From assembly GCA_965221635.1 (NCBI GenBank), contig OZ244902.1, forward strand, positions 3,162,001 to 3,226,000: a stretch of 64,000 bases of DNA. Reading direction: 5' to 3'. This DNA comes from JAAXHB01 sp965221635 (GTDB lineage: Bacteria > Actinomycetota > Acidimicrobiia > Acidimicrobiales > Aldehydirespiratoraceae). The notes under the pieces are model-generated. The model searched no databases and had not been told where the DNA came from. It saw only the letters and a list, made by a program, of their open reading frames with translations. Numbering within the stretch: the first letter of the stretch is position 1; every line of letters begins with the position of its first letter. Shown one piece after another: positions 40,576-48,584 of the stretch. Made by a program: the position numbers and the translations under genes.

Positions 40576-42018
40576 TTAGCCCCAGATTTTTCCGTCGGCG
40601 GCCTTGAGGGCTGCTATGTCCGAGCAGCTGTGGGCGCTGGGCAGCACCTTGCCGGGGTTCATCCGGCAGTGCGGATCAAACGAAGACCGCAACCGAGCCT
40701 GCTGATCCAAGTCCGCAGCGGAGAACATCCGATCCATGAAGTCACGCTTCTCCACGCCGATGCCGTGCTCACCCGACAGCGCCCCACCGGCGGCCAGCGA
40801 CACCTCCAGCACCTCACGACCCGCTTCCTGCACCCGCTCCATGATCCCAGGCTCACGAGAGTCGTAAACGATGAGCGGATGCAAGTTCCCGTCACCCGCA
40901 TGCAGAACATTCAGGATCATCAGGTCGTACCGCGCAGCGATGTCGTAGATCTGGTCGAGCACCTCCACCAGGCGACTCCGAGGCACCACCGTGTCGTGCA
41001 GGTAGTAGTCGGGCGCAATGTTGGCAACCGCCCCGAAGGCACTCTTGCGCCCCTTCCACAAAGCGGCCCGTTCGGCGTCATCGGCGGCCACCCGCACGCT
41101 CACCGCCCCGTTGGCTTCGGCGATCTCCACCACCCGCGCAGCAGCCGCGGCCACACCACCTGAAGGCCCGTCCACTTCGATCAGCAGCACCGCCGCGGCG
41201 TCAAGCGGATAATCGCACTGGGCGAACTTCTCGATGGCGGCGATGCAGCGTTTGTCCATCATCTCGATCGCCGCGGGCACGATCCCCGAGGCGATCACCG
41301 CCCCCACCGTGGCAGCGGCGTGTGACACCTCGCCGTAGGCCATCAGCATCGTCTGCACGGCGTCCGGGTTGGGCGTGAGCCGCACGGCAACCTTGGTGGC
41401 GATCCCGCACATCCCCTCGGATCCCACGAACGCGCCCCGCAAATCCAGTCCGCAAGGCTCGGCATCAAGCCCACCGAGGGTCACAACCGAACCGTCCGAC
41501 AGCACCACCTCCACCGCCACCACGTGAGCGCCGGTAACCCCGTACGCCAAACAGTGCGGCCCGCCGGAGTTGTTGGCCACGTTCCCCCCAATGGTGCACG
41601 CCTGCTGACTCGACGGATCCGGCGCGTAATGCACCCCGTAAGGCGCAAGCAGGCGGGAGAGCTGCAGGTTCACCATGCCCGGCTGCACCCACGCCACACC
41701 GTTGGGCACGTCCACCTCAAGGAGCTTGTCCATGCGGGTGAGCGACAGCACCACCGGTCGCCCCATCGGCGCGGCGTTGCCCGACAAACCAGTGCCCGCT
41801 CCCCTCGGCACCACGGCACGTCCGTGTCGGGCGGCGGCCTCTACGCAAGCCACCACGTGTTCGGTGGACTGCGGGTAACAAACCGGCCCGGCGGTTCCCT
41901 CCTGAAAGATCGAAGCATCCCGCGACGCCAAGTAGCGAGCCGCCCCGTCGGCACGCACCCGCTCGGCACCAATGGCGGCCACCAGGTCCGCCACCAGCGC
42001 AGCGTCGTCCCCGTCCAC
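40576..42018 (-). CDS. glcD: Glycolate oxidase subunit GlcD, FAD-linked
   Basis: The catalytic FAD-linked oxidase subunit, about 480 residues. The FAD-binding domain has VVPRGAGTGLSGNAAPMG and YAPDPSSQQACTIGGNVANN followed by S-G-G-P. The C-terminal cap has NVLHAGDGNLHPLIVYD and ALSGEHGIGVEKRDFMDRMF with the conserved metal-binding His residues, ending L-D-P-x-x-x-M-N-P-G-K-V-type (SFDPHCRMNPGKVLP). I chose GTG 42018, which begins just before the alpha-helical start of the domain; the frame is open to 42138, but the extra 40 residues are Gly/Arg-rich and have no ribosome-binding site. The enzyme oxidises 2-hydroxy acids such as glycolate. The product glyoxylate could feed the class III aminotransferase encoded at 61 kb. 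Confidence 0.9.
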   Translation of the reverse strand: MDGDDAALVADLVAAIGAERVRADGAARYLASRDASIFQEGTAGPVCYPQSTEHVVACVEAAARHGRAVVPRGAGTGLSGNAAPMGRPVVLSLTRMDKLLEVDVPNGVAWVQPGMVNLQLSRLLAPYGVHYAPDPSSQQACTIGGNVANNSGGPHCLAYGVTGAHVVAVEVVLSDGSVVTLGGLDAEPCGLDLRGAFVGSEGMCGIATKVAVRLTPNPDAVQTMLMAYGEVSHAAATVGAVIASGIVPAAIEMMDKRCIAAIEKFAQCDYPLDAAAVLLIEVDGPSGGVAAAAARVVEIAEANGAVSVRVAADDAERAALWKGRKSAFGAVANIAPDYYLHDTVVPRSRLVEVLDQIYDIAARYDLMILNVLHAGDGNLHPLIVYDSREPGIMERVQEAGREVLEVSLAAGGALSGEHGIGVEKRDFMDRMFSAADLDQQARLRSSFDPHCRMNPGKVLPSAHSCSDIAALKAADGKIWG

Positions 42019-42639
42019 CCCGCCAACACCACAAACATCGCCCGCCGACACCGGGGCACCATCCGAGCCCGTCGCGCCACCAAACCCACGCCGAACACGC
42101 CGAGCCACCCGCCCAACGGTCGATGCCAGGCCAACCACGCCACGAGGCTACACAGGCCATGCCCACCACTACCGAGACGCACGCCGACGGAGAGCCTGCC
42201 GGCGCAACTCACACCCTTGCTTGCAGAGGGACTGGCACCGCTCCCGCAAGCCCTGCACGGAAAGACCTCGCCGCTACCGATACAGGTGTTGACGGCGAGG
42301 CTGCCGGTGCCACCAACAACCGAGTGGTCGGAGGGACTGCCAGCGCTTGCGGGGCAACGGCAACGGCGACGGCGACGGCGATGGCGACGGTGAGCGTGTC
42401 GATGGTTGACAGTGGCCACAACCAGCACACTTCTCGCAGCAAAATGCCGCCGCCATCTACGATGGCAGCAAGTTCAGAAGCTGAACACGAGCCGATGCTG
42501 AGGCGCCTTTCGTGGCGCGCCGATTGACGACCAGCGCAACGAAGTCGGAACGGCACGGCAATGCCACGACAGCGAAACGACAACTCGATCAGAGACCGCA
42601 TGACGACTCAACGACGGCGCGACAGACGGGATTACGCGG
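42019..42639. other. Divergent gap with hexanucleotide repeat (42353-42388)
   Basis: The space between glcD and the divergent P450 gene. Six GGCrAy units (GGCAAC, GGCAAC, GGCGAC, GGCGAC, GGCGAT, GGCGAC) occupy 42353-42388. A possible N-terminal extension of glcD would use 42019-42138. I found no other gene. Both promoters should be here. Confidence 0.6.
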
Positions 42640-43932
42640 ATGGGTAGCGATCACAGTGAGTACCACCGGGTGCCGGATGCGGCGCCTCCACCGCCGCAGG
42701 GTTGCCCTGTACACGCGGACTTCACGCCCTTTGACGCGCAGTACCTGGAGAACCCTTACGGGGTGCTGGCGCCGTTGCGGGAGGAGCTGCCGGTGTTCTA
42801 CGCCGACCGGCTCGGGTACCTGGTGCTCACCCGCACCGAGCACCTCAACGAGGTGTTCCTCGACCCTGCCACCTTCGGTTCACAAAACGTGCAAGACCCT
42901 GTGAGCCACATCGGCGACGCCGCCCGGGCGGTGCTCGGCGCGGACGACTTCAACCCGGTGGCGGTGATGTCCAACCGGCAACCCCCCGACCATGGCCGCA
43001 TCCGCAACTACACCAAGAAGGGCTTCTCCAACCGCCGCCTCAAGAGCCTCGAACCGTTCATCCGCAAACGCTGCCACCAACTGATCGACAACATGGTGGC
43101 CCAGGGATCACCGGCGGAGTTCGTGGAACTGTTCGCACATCCGCTGCCCGGCGAAACCATCTTTCGCTTCATCGGCTTCCCCGAATCAGACGACGAACTG
43201 CTCAAGAGCTGGTGCTCGGATCGACTGTCGTACACGTGGGGACAGCCAGACGAGGCCGAACAGGTGGAGATCGCCCACAAGATGCTGGCCTACTGGCGAT
43301 ACTGCCGCGACTTCGTGGCCGCCAAGGCCGCCTCGCCCGGCGACGACTACACCTCCGAGTTGCTCGCCGCGCACCAGACCGACCCCAAGGAACTCGAATA
43401 CCGGGAGATCGAATCGATCGTTTACGGACTGTCCTTCGCCGGACACGAGATAGTGAGCCACTTGTTGTCCAATGCGCTCATCTGCCTGCTCACCCGGCGC
43501 AACCAGTGGGACGAACTTTGCGCCGATCCCACACTGGTGGCCAACGCAGTGGAGGAAGTGCTGCGCTACGAGTCACCCCAAACGAGCTGGCGGCGGGTTA
43601 CCAACGTCGACACCAACCTGGCCGGGTTGGACGTGCCCAAGGGCACCAACATTTTCTTGAGCCTCGCAGCCGCCAACCACGACCCCGAGGTGTTCGACGA
43701 TCCGGAGACGTTCGACATTCACCGTGCCGACGCCCGCCATCACATCGCCTTCGGCAAGGGCATCCACTTCTGCCTCGGCGCCCGGCTCGCTCGCATCGAG
43801 GCCAACATCGCTCTCGAAGTGCTCGCCGAAAGGTTGCCGTCGCTGCGCCTCGTGGAAGACCAAGACCTGGTGCGTTTCGCCAACTTCACCTTCCGAGGCC
43901 CCCAGAAACTGCTGGTGTGCTGGGACCGGTGA
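42640..43932 (+). CDS. Cytochrome P450
   Basis: A 430-residue soluble bacterial P450. The heme-binding loop is HHIAFGKGIHFCLGARLARI, with the Cys thiolate ligand near residue 379. The K-helix E-x-x-R is in VEEVLRYESPQ. The I-helix reads VYGLSFAGHEIVSHLL; the Thr expected after A-G-x-E is Ile, so the usual proton-relay residue is missing. The N-terminus is a short Pro-rich leader (DAAPPPPQGCPV) without a membrane anchor. ATG 42640 has a weak GGGA upstream. An acyl-CoA synthetase follows after 31 nt, so the pair may hydroxylate and activate a hydrophobic acid or terpenoid/sterol side chain. Redox partners are not encoded nearby. Confidence 0.93.
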   Translation: MGSDHSEYHRVPDAAPPPPQGCPVHADFTPFDAQYLENPYGVLAPLREELPVFYADRLGYLVLTRTEHLNEVFLDPATFGSQNVQDPVSHIGDAARAVLGADDFNPVAVMSNRQPPDHGRIRNYTKKGFSNRRLKSLEPFIRKRCHQLIDNMVAQGSPAEFVELFAHPLPGETIFRFIGFPESDDELLKSWCSDRLSYTWGQPDEAEQVEIAHKMLAYWRYCRDFVAAKAASPGDDYTSELLAAHQTDPKELEYREIESIVYGLSFAGHEIVSHLLSNALICLLTRRNQWDELCADPTLVANAVEEVLRYESPQTSWRRVTNVDTNLAGLDVPKGTNIFLSLAAANHDPEVFDDPETFDIHRADARHHIAFGKGIHFCLGARLARIEANIALEVLAERLPSLRLVEDQDLVRFANFTFRGPQKLLVCWDR

Positions 43933-43963
43933 CAGCACGTCCAGCGCAACGATTGGGGTTGCT

Positions 43964-45682
43964 GTGATTGACGATCCTGGGCGGCCGGCCACCATTCCGG
44001 GACTTGTTGCCGCGGCGGCTGAGCGGTTTGGTGGCAGCGAGGCGCTTCTGGACGGCGACACTCGGCTGAGCTTCGAGGAACTGGCCGGACGCGTGGATCA
44101 GATGGCGCGGGCGCTGATCGCTCGCGGGATCCAGCCCGGCGACAGGGTGGCCTTGTGGGCGCCCAACATCTGGGAATGGGTGGTGGCGGTGCTCGGCGCT
44201 CACACCGCCGCCGCGGTGGCCGTGCCGATCAACACTCGATTCAAAGGCCCCGAAGCCGCCTACGTGCTGGCCCGGTCGCGGGCACGAATGCTGTTCACCG
44301 TGACCGACTTTCTGGACACCGACTACGTGGAACTCCTGCGCGCGGCAAACACCGATGCCGGCCACGCGCAACCGGCAAACACTGCGCCCCCGGCCACCCT
44401 GCCGGACGGCCTTGAGATCGTGGTGATGCGCGGCCACGTTCCCGATGGTGCGATCGGCTTCGACGAGTTGATGTCACCCGAGTCGACTTCGGACAAGTCG
44501 ACGCCAGAAAAGGTGCGACAGTACGAGCCGAGCCGGTCAGAAGCCGCCGGGCTGCCGAACGTGAGCGCTTCTGACACTTGTCACGTGATGTTCACCTCTG
44601 GCACCACCGGGCAGCCCAAGGGGGTGGTGCTCAACCACGGGGCGATCTGTCGGGCGTACCGCAGTTGGGCCGATGTGATCGGGCTTCGTCACGGCGACCG
44701 GTACCTGATCGTGAACCCGTTCTTTCATTCGTTCGGGCTCAACGCCGGGATCCTGGCTTGTTTGATGACCGGCGCCACGATGATCCCCCACGCCGTGTTT
44801 GACGTGCCGTCGATCATGGGGCGCATCACCGCCGAGAGGATTTCGGTGCTGCCCGGCCCGCCGGCGATCTACCAGACGATCCTCAACCATCCCGACCTGG
44901 ACTCGTTCGACATGTCCACCTTGCGCCTCGCGGTCACCGGCGCCGCTCCGGTGCCGGTGCCGATGATCGAGGCCATGCGTGAGCGGCTGGGCTTTGAGGT
45001 GGTGGTGACCGGTTACGGGCTCACCGAGGCGTCCGGGATCGCCACGATGTGCCGCCACGACGACGACCCCGAAACGATCTCCACCACATCGGGCCGAGCC
45101 ATCGACGGTGTGGAGGTGCGGGTGGTGGACGCCGACGGCGCCGAAGTGCCCGCAGGCGAACCCGGCGAGATCGTGGTGCGCGGCTACAACGTGATGGACG
45201 GCTACCTAAACGACCCCGAAGCCACCGCGCAAACCATCGACCCCCACGGTTGGCTCCACACCGGCGACATCGGCGTGATGAACCACAGCGGCTATGTGGC
45301 GATCACCGACCGTCTCAAGGACATGTTCATCTGCGGCGGGTTCAACGCCTACCCCGCAGAGATCGAATCGGCGATGCTGGCGCACCCGGCGGTCGGCCAG
45401 GTTGCAGTGGTGGGCGAACCCCACGACCGTCTGGGCGAGGTGGGCCACGCGTTCGTGGTGCCCTCTCCCGCGGCGCTCACCGAGGCCCCAAGTAGCGCAG
45501 ACCAGGCAAGCGTCGCCCAGCAAACCGCCCTGGCCGAGGAGATCATCGCCTGGTGCCGCGACCGCATGGCCAACTACAAGGCCCCCCGAGCGGTCACCTT
45601 CCTGGACGAGTTGCCCCTGAACGCGTCAGGCAAAGTCCTAAAGCACGTGCTGCGCAACCGGCTCACGTCAGGTGGTGACTAA
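43964..45682 (+). CDS. Acyl-CoA synthetase (AMP-binding, FadD3-like)
   Basis: A 572-residue adenylate-forming ligase that converts a carboxylic acid, ATP and CoA to acyl-CoA. The P-loop is MFTSGTTGQPKGVVLNHGAI, the A5 motif is VTGYGLTEASG, A7-A8 read HGWLHTGDIGVMNHSGYVAI and the catalytic Lys is in LNASGKVLKHVL. It resembles the actinobacterial FadD3/FadK group (long-chain or steroid ring-derived acids). A variable Ser/Thr/Asp-rich segment near residues 150-200 is longer than usual. I chose GTG 43964, 31 nt after the P450 stop with GGGG about 6 nt before it, so the two genes are co-transcribed. The N-terminal extension of the frame overlaps the P450 gene and is not used. Confidence 0.9.
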   Translation: MIDDPGRPATIPGLVAAAAERFGGSEALLDGDTRLSFEELAGRVDQMARALIARGIQPGDRVALWAPNIWEWVVAVLGAHTAAAVAVPINTRFKGPEAAYVLARSRARMLFTVTDFLDTDYVELLRAANTDAGHAQPANTAPPATLPDGLEIVVMRGHVPDGAIGFDELMSPESTSDKSTPEKVRQYEPSRSEAAGLPNVSASDTCHVMFTSGTTGQPKGVVLNHGAICRAYRSWADVIGLRHGDRYLIVNPFFHSFGLNAGILACLMTGATMIPHAVFDVPSIMGRITAERISVLPGPPAIYQTILNHPDLDSFDMSTLRLAVTGAAPVPVPMIEAMRERLGFEVVVTGYGLTEASGIATMCRHDDDPETISTTSGRAIDGVEVRVVDADGAEVPAGEPGEIVVRGYNVMDGYLNDPEATAQTIDPHGWLHTGDIGVMNHSGYVAITDRLKDMFICGGFNAYPAEIESAMLAHPAVGQVAVVGEPHDRLGEVGHAFVVPSPAALTEAPSSADQASVAQQTALAEEIIAWCRDRMANYKAPRAVTFLDELPLNASGKVLKHVLRNRLTSGGD

Positions 45683-45702
45683 GCCGGCCCACCGGCCCGG
45701 CT
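45682..45702. terminator. Hairpin between convergent genes
   Basis: AGCCGG (45682-45687) and CCGGCT (45697-45702) form a 6-bp stem with a 9-nt loop directly at the synthetase stop and just before the convergent IclR gene. There is no T-run, so this is a candidate bidirectional terminator only. Confidence 0.4.
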
Positions 45703-45717
45703 GGAACAGCGCTGGGG

Positions 45718-46458
45718 TTAGCCGGCTAGTTGGTCTGACAGGCGATTGGCGGCGGCTACCACGGCCATGCCGTTGTCGTGGAGATGGTCGGGATTGGGAA
45801 ACCGGTAGGCCGGGCCGTGAACGTGAATCGCGGCTTGCAGATTGCCCGGCGCCGACACGGGAGCGGCCACCGAATTGATGCCGAGCGCGAACTCCTCGTG
45901 AACCCAGGCGTAACCGGCGCTGCGCACCTGAGCGAGACGTTCCCGCAGGGCTTCCGGATCGGTCATCGTCCAAGGCGTGCAACTCTTCAACGGTTTGGAC
46001 AGGTACTCCTCGATGTGCGCTTCGTCCATGTGGGCCAGCATCGCCAAACCCGACGGCACGGCGTGAAGCGGCGAGTACTCACCTGTCCAGTCGCGCACCT
46101 GCACATTCGACGACGACTCGGTCTGGTCGAGGTAGTACACCTGACCCTTCTCGATCACCGACAGCCCGGCAACCTCGTCGAGGCTCTCGGCGAGATCCAC
46201 CAGCAACGGGCGAGCCACCGCCACCAGGTTGCGTCCCGGCGTGGTGGCCGCGGCGATCTCGATGAGGCCAGGCCCCAGCCGGTACTCGCCACCGGCCTCG
46301 GTTTGCACCACGGCGTTCTCCGCCTCCAGCGACGCCAACAACCGGGCCACGGTGCTTTTGGGCAGGCCCACACGTTCGGACAGTTCGGTTACGCCCAGCG
46401 GCCCCGAAGCCAACGCCCGCAACATCGCGAAAGACCGCTTGATCGCCTGCACAGCCAT
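45718..46458 (-). CDS. IclR-family transcriptional regulator
   Basis: A 246-residue regulator. The N-terminal winged helix-turn-helix is at residues about 5-65 (GVTELSERVGLPKSTVARLL), and the C-terminal GAF-like effector domain includes GLSVIEKGQVYYLDQTESSS, HAVPSGLAMLAHM and NSVAAPVSAPGNLQAAIHVH. Members act as dimers, usually as repressors or activators of nearby catabolic operons, and sense small organic acids. I chose ATG 46458, since the frame's upstream 29 codons align with no family member. It is the last gene of a minus-strand run starting with the dimethylglycine dehydrogenase-type gene. A palindrome at 51227-51241 upstream of that run is a possible operator. Confidence 0.92.
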   Translation of the reverse strand: MAVQAIKRSFAMLRALASGPLGVTELSERVGLPKSTVARLLASLEAENAVVQTEAGGEYRLGPGLIEIAAATTPGRNLVAVARPLLVDLAESLDEVAGLSVIEKGQVYYLDQTESSSNVQVRDWTGEYSPLHAVPSGLAMLAHMDEAHIEEYLSKPLKSCTPWTMTDPEALRERLAQVRSAGYAWVHEEFALGINSVAAPVSAPGNLQAAIHVHGPAYRFPNPDHLHDNGMAVVAAANRLSDQLAG

Positions 46459-46550
46459 GACCTCTACCGAATCTCCCTCCGCTGAGCGAGACACTATCCG
46501 CCACAGCGCCGCCGGCCGGTGCGTGTGATTGCGCGTGCTCGGCAACCCGG

Positions 46551-47546
46551 CTAGGCGCGACGGCGTTTGATTTCTTCAGTTATGGCCGGGATCACCGTGT
46601 GCAGGTCGGCTATCACCGCCCAGTTGGCTTTGGTGACCATGTTGGCGTCGGGGTCGGTGTTCACCGCCAGGATGTGCTTGGATCCCATTGCGCCAACCCA
46701 ATGCTGAATGGCGCCGGAAATGCCAGAGGCGATGTAGATCTCGGGAGCGATGCGGGTGCCGGTTTGGCCCACCTGATCGGAGTGTGGACGCCAGCCGTTG
46801 TTGGTGACCGCCCGTGAGCACCCCACACGCCCGCCGACCAGCTCCGCCAGTTCCTCAAGAGCGGCGAACCCCTCCGCCGAGCCCACGCCGCGGCCTCCGC
46901 CCACCACCACCGGCGCGGTGGGAAGCGTGACACCCGCGGTGAGCACCACCCTGTCGACCACCACACTGCGGGAAAGCTCGGCGGGAATGTGAACCGTCAC
47001 GTCCTGCACTTCGGGTGTGGACGGCTCGGACGCGGGCGCCGAGGCCACACAGTGCAACCCGCAGGTCACCAGCGCAACATCGGCGGTCAGCGCGGTGTCC
47101 TCCAGAAGTGACCCACCCCACTGAATGCGTGTGATCAGCCAGTCGGCGGCGCCGTCACCGGGCGGGGTCACGTCCACGCAGTTGGCCACGAAGGGCAGGT
47201 CGAGACGCGCCGCTGCCTGGGCCATCACCTCGTTGCCACGCTCGCTTCCTCCGGCCAGCACAGCTTGTGGGCTCAGAGCGTTCACGAGCTCGGCGATCGC
47301 CGCTCCCCAAGCCTCGGGGCCGAAATCGGTGAGCACGTCGTGGTCTGCGGTGTACACCAAGTCGGCGCCGTAGTCCCCGGCCGCCGTCGCAAGATCGTCC
47401 GCTGCGCCCGCGCCGCCACCCGCGCCGATCACCGCGGCACCGACCCGGGTGTCCATCTTGGTGGCAAGTGTTCGTCCGAACGTGAGCGCCTCTCGACCCG
47501 CCTCGGACAGAGTCCCCCGGTCGTGCTCCAACACCACCAGCAGCAT
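46551..47546 (-). CDS. etfA: Electron transfer flavoprotein alpha subunit
   Basis: A 331-residue alpha subunit. The C-terminal FAD-binding domain has the hallmark IYIASGISGAIQHWVGAMGS followed by A-V-N-T-D-P-D-A-N, with SRAVTNNGWRPHSDQVGQTG just before it. The N-terminal domain is the beta-alpha-beta ETF fold. ETF collects electrons from acyl-CoA dehydrogenases and from dimethylglycine or sarcosine dehydrogenases and passes them to ETF-quinone oxidoreductase. I chose ATG 47546, which overlaps the etfB stop (TGATG); GTG 47549 is the alternative. It lies 92 bp upstream of the IclR gene. The adjacent demethylase-type gene suggests a dedicated ETF, but the four dehydrogenases in the window could also use it. 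Confidence 0.93.
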   Translation of the reverse strand: MLLVVLEHDRGTLSEAGREALTFGRTLATKMDTRVGAAVIGAGGGAGAADDLATAAGDYGADLVYTADHDVLTDFGPEAWGAAIAELVNALSPQAVLAGGSERGNEVMAQAAARLDLPFVANCVDVTPPGDGAADWLITRIQWGGSLLEDTALTADVALVTCGLHCVASAPASEPSTPEVQDVTVHIPAELSRSVVVDRVVLTAGVTLPTAPVVVGGGRGVGSAEGFAALEELAELVGGRVGCSRAVTNNGWRPHSDQVGQTGTRIAPEIYIASGISGAIQHWVGAMGSKHILAVNTDPDANMVTKANWAVIADLHTVIPAITEEIKRRRA

Positions 47547-48349
47547 CACAACACCCCGAGTTCTTCGAGCACGTCCACCACCGCCGGTGCGGCCTCAGGG
47601 CCGGTGCCCAGGATGACAGTCTCCGAGACGGTCTCGGCGGGGCGGTGCAGTTTCAGCATCCGCTGGCCACCCGTGGAGGCGTCGAGTTCCAGAGTGCGAA
47701 CCTGCAGTTTGCGTGACGCCAGCCGGCCCCTCATCGTGGGATAACGAGGAAGGTTGAGGCCCTCCTTCACCCCCAACACCGCAGGCATCGGCAGTTCGTA
47801 AACCTCAAATCCGCCGTCAATCTCACGCCGGGCCCGAACAGTGTCACCGGCCGCGCCGTCACCGTCACCGGCCGCACCGTCACCAACGTCGATTCCCTTG
47901 ATGCCGTTCACGATGGGACGACCCAGCCCGTAAGCCACACGCACCCCCACTTGGAACCCACCTGAATCGGCGGACTCGTTGCCGAACAAGATCAAGTCAA
48001 ACGGCCCGTCCTCGGCCTCCAGTTCACGAATCGCAGCCCCCAGCACCTCGGCGGTGCGCTGAGGATCCCAAGCCGAACCGTCGGTAGCTATCAGCACACC
48101 CTGATGCGCGCCCACCGAAGCCGCATAACGCAACTGCTCGGCCGCCTCCTCGGGCCCAATCGTGATCACGGTCACCTCGCCACCAACACGTTCGGTGATC
48201 TGCACCGCCTCCTCCACCGCACATTCCTCATGGGGACTGGTGGTAAACCCCAGATGCGCAGCATCCACAGAAAGACCGTCCGCAGTGACATTGATCTTCG
48301 CCCCAGGCGCCGGCACCCGCTTAACGCAACAAAGAATCCTCAAACCCAA
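47546..48349 (-). CDS. etfB: Electron transfer flavoprotein beta subunit
   Basis: A 267-residue ETF beta subunit. It starts with LRILCCVKRVPAPGAKINVT, then has the AMP-binding signature region (SPHEECAVEEAVQITERVGG) and DLILFGNESADSGGFQVGVR, and ends with LPMPAVLGVKEGLNLPRYPT. A 12-residue Gly/Asp-rich loop near residues 155-170 is not standard. It overlaps etfA and lies 235 bp downstream of the dimethylglycine dehydrogenase-type gene. The heterodimer with EtfA carries one FAD and one AMP. Confidence 0.93.
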   Translation of the reverse strand: MGLRILCCVKRVPAPGAKINVTADGLSVDAAHLGFTTSPHEECAVEEAVQITERVGGEVTVITIGPEEAAEQLRYAASVGAHQGVLIATDGSAWDPQRTAEVLGAAIRELEAEDGPFDLILFGNESADSGGFQVGVRVAYGLGRPIVNGIKGIDVGDGAAGDGDGAAGDTVRARREIDGGFEVYELPMPAVLGVKEGLNLPRYPTMRGRLASRKLQVRTLELDASTGGQRMLKLHRPAETVSETVILGTGPEAAPAVVDVLEELGVL

Positions 48350-48584
48350 ACCCCCACTCTCAAGCCTCCACTACCAAGCCGCGACGCCCCGCCCGCCGGA
48401 CCGAGCAAAAGCCCAAACCCGCCACAGCCCCCAAGGCCAGGAGTAAAACCAAGGCGGGCGGGTGGCCGTTGGCCGGATTGCGGAACAATCTGCAGCGAAG
48501 CGAAGCCGTTCCGCAAACGGACCAACGGACAGGCCCCGCCCGCCGGACCCCGCGACCAGGCCAAATCAGCGCGTCCGGTGGGGG

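Noticed and set aside
39484..41163. A 559-codon open frame on the plus strand opposite glcE and glcD
   Set aside because: Pro/Arg/Ser/His-rich antisense product; the minus strand encodes complete glycolate oxidase subunits.
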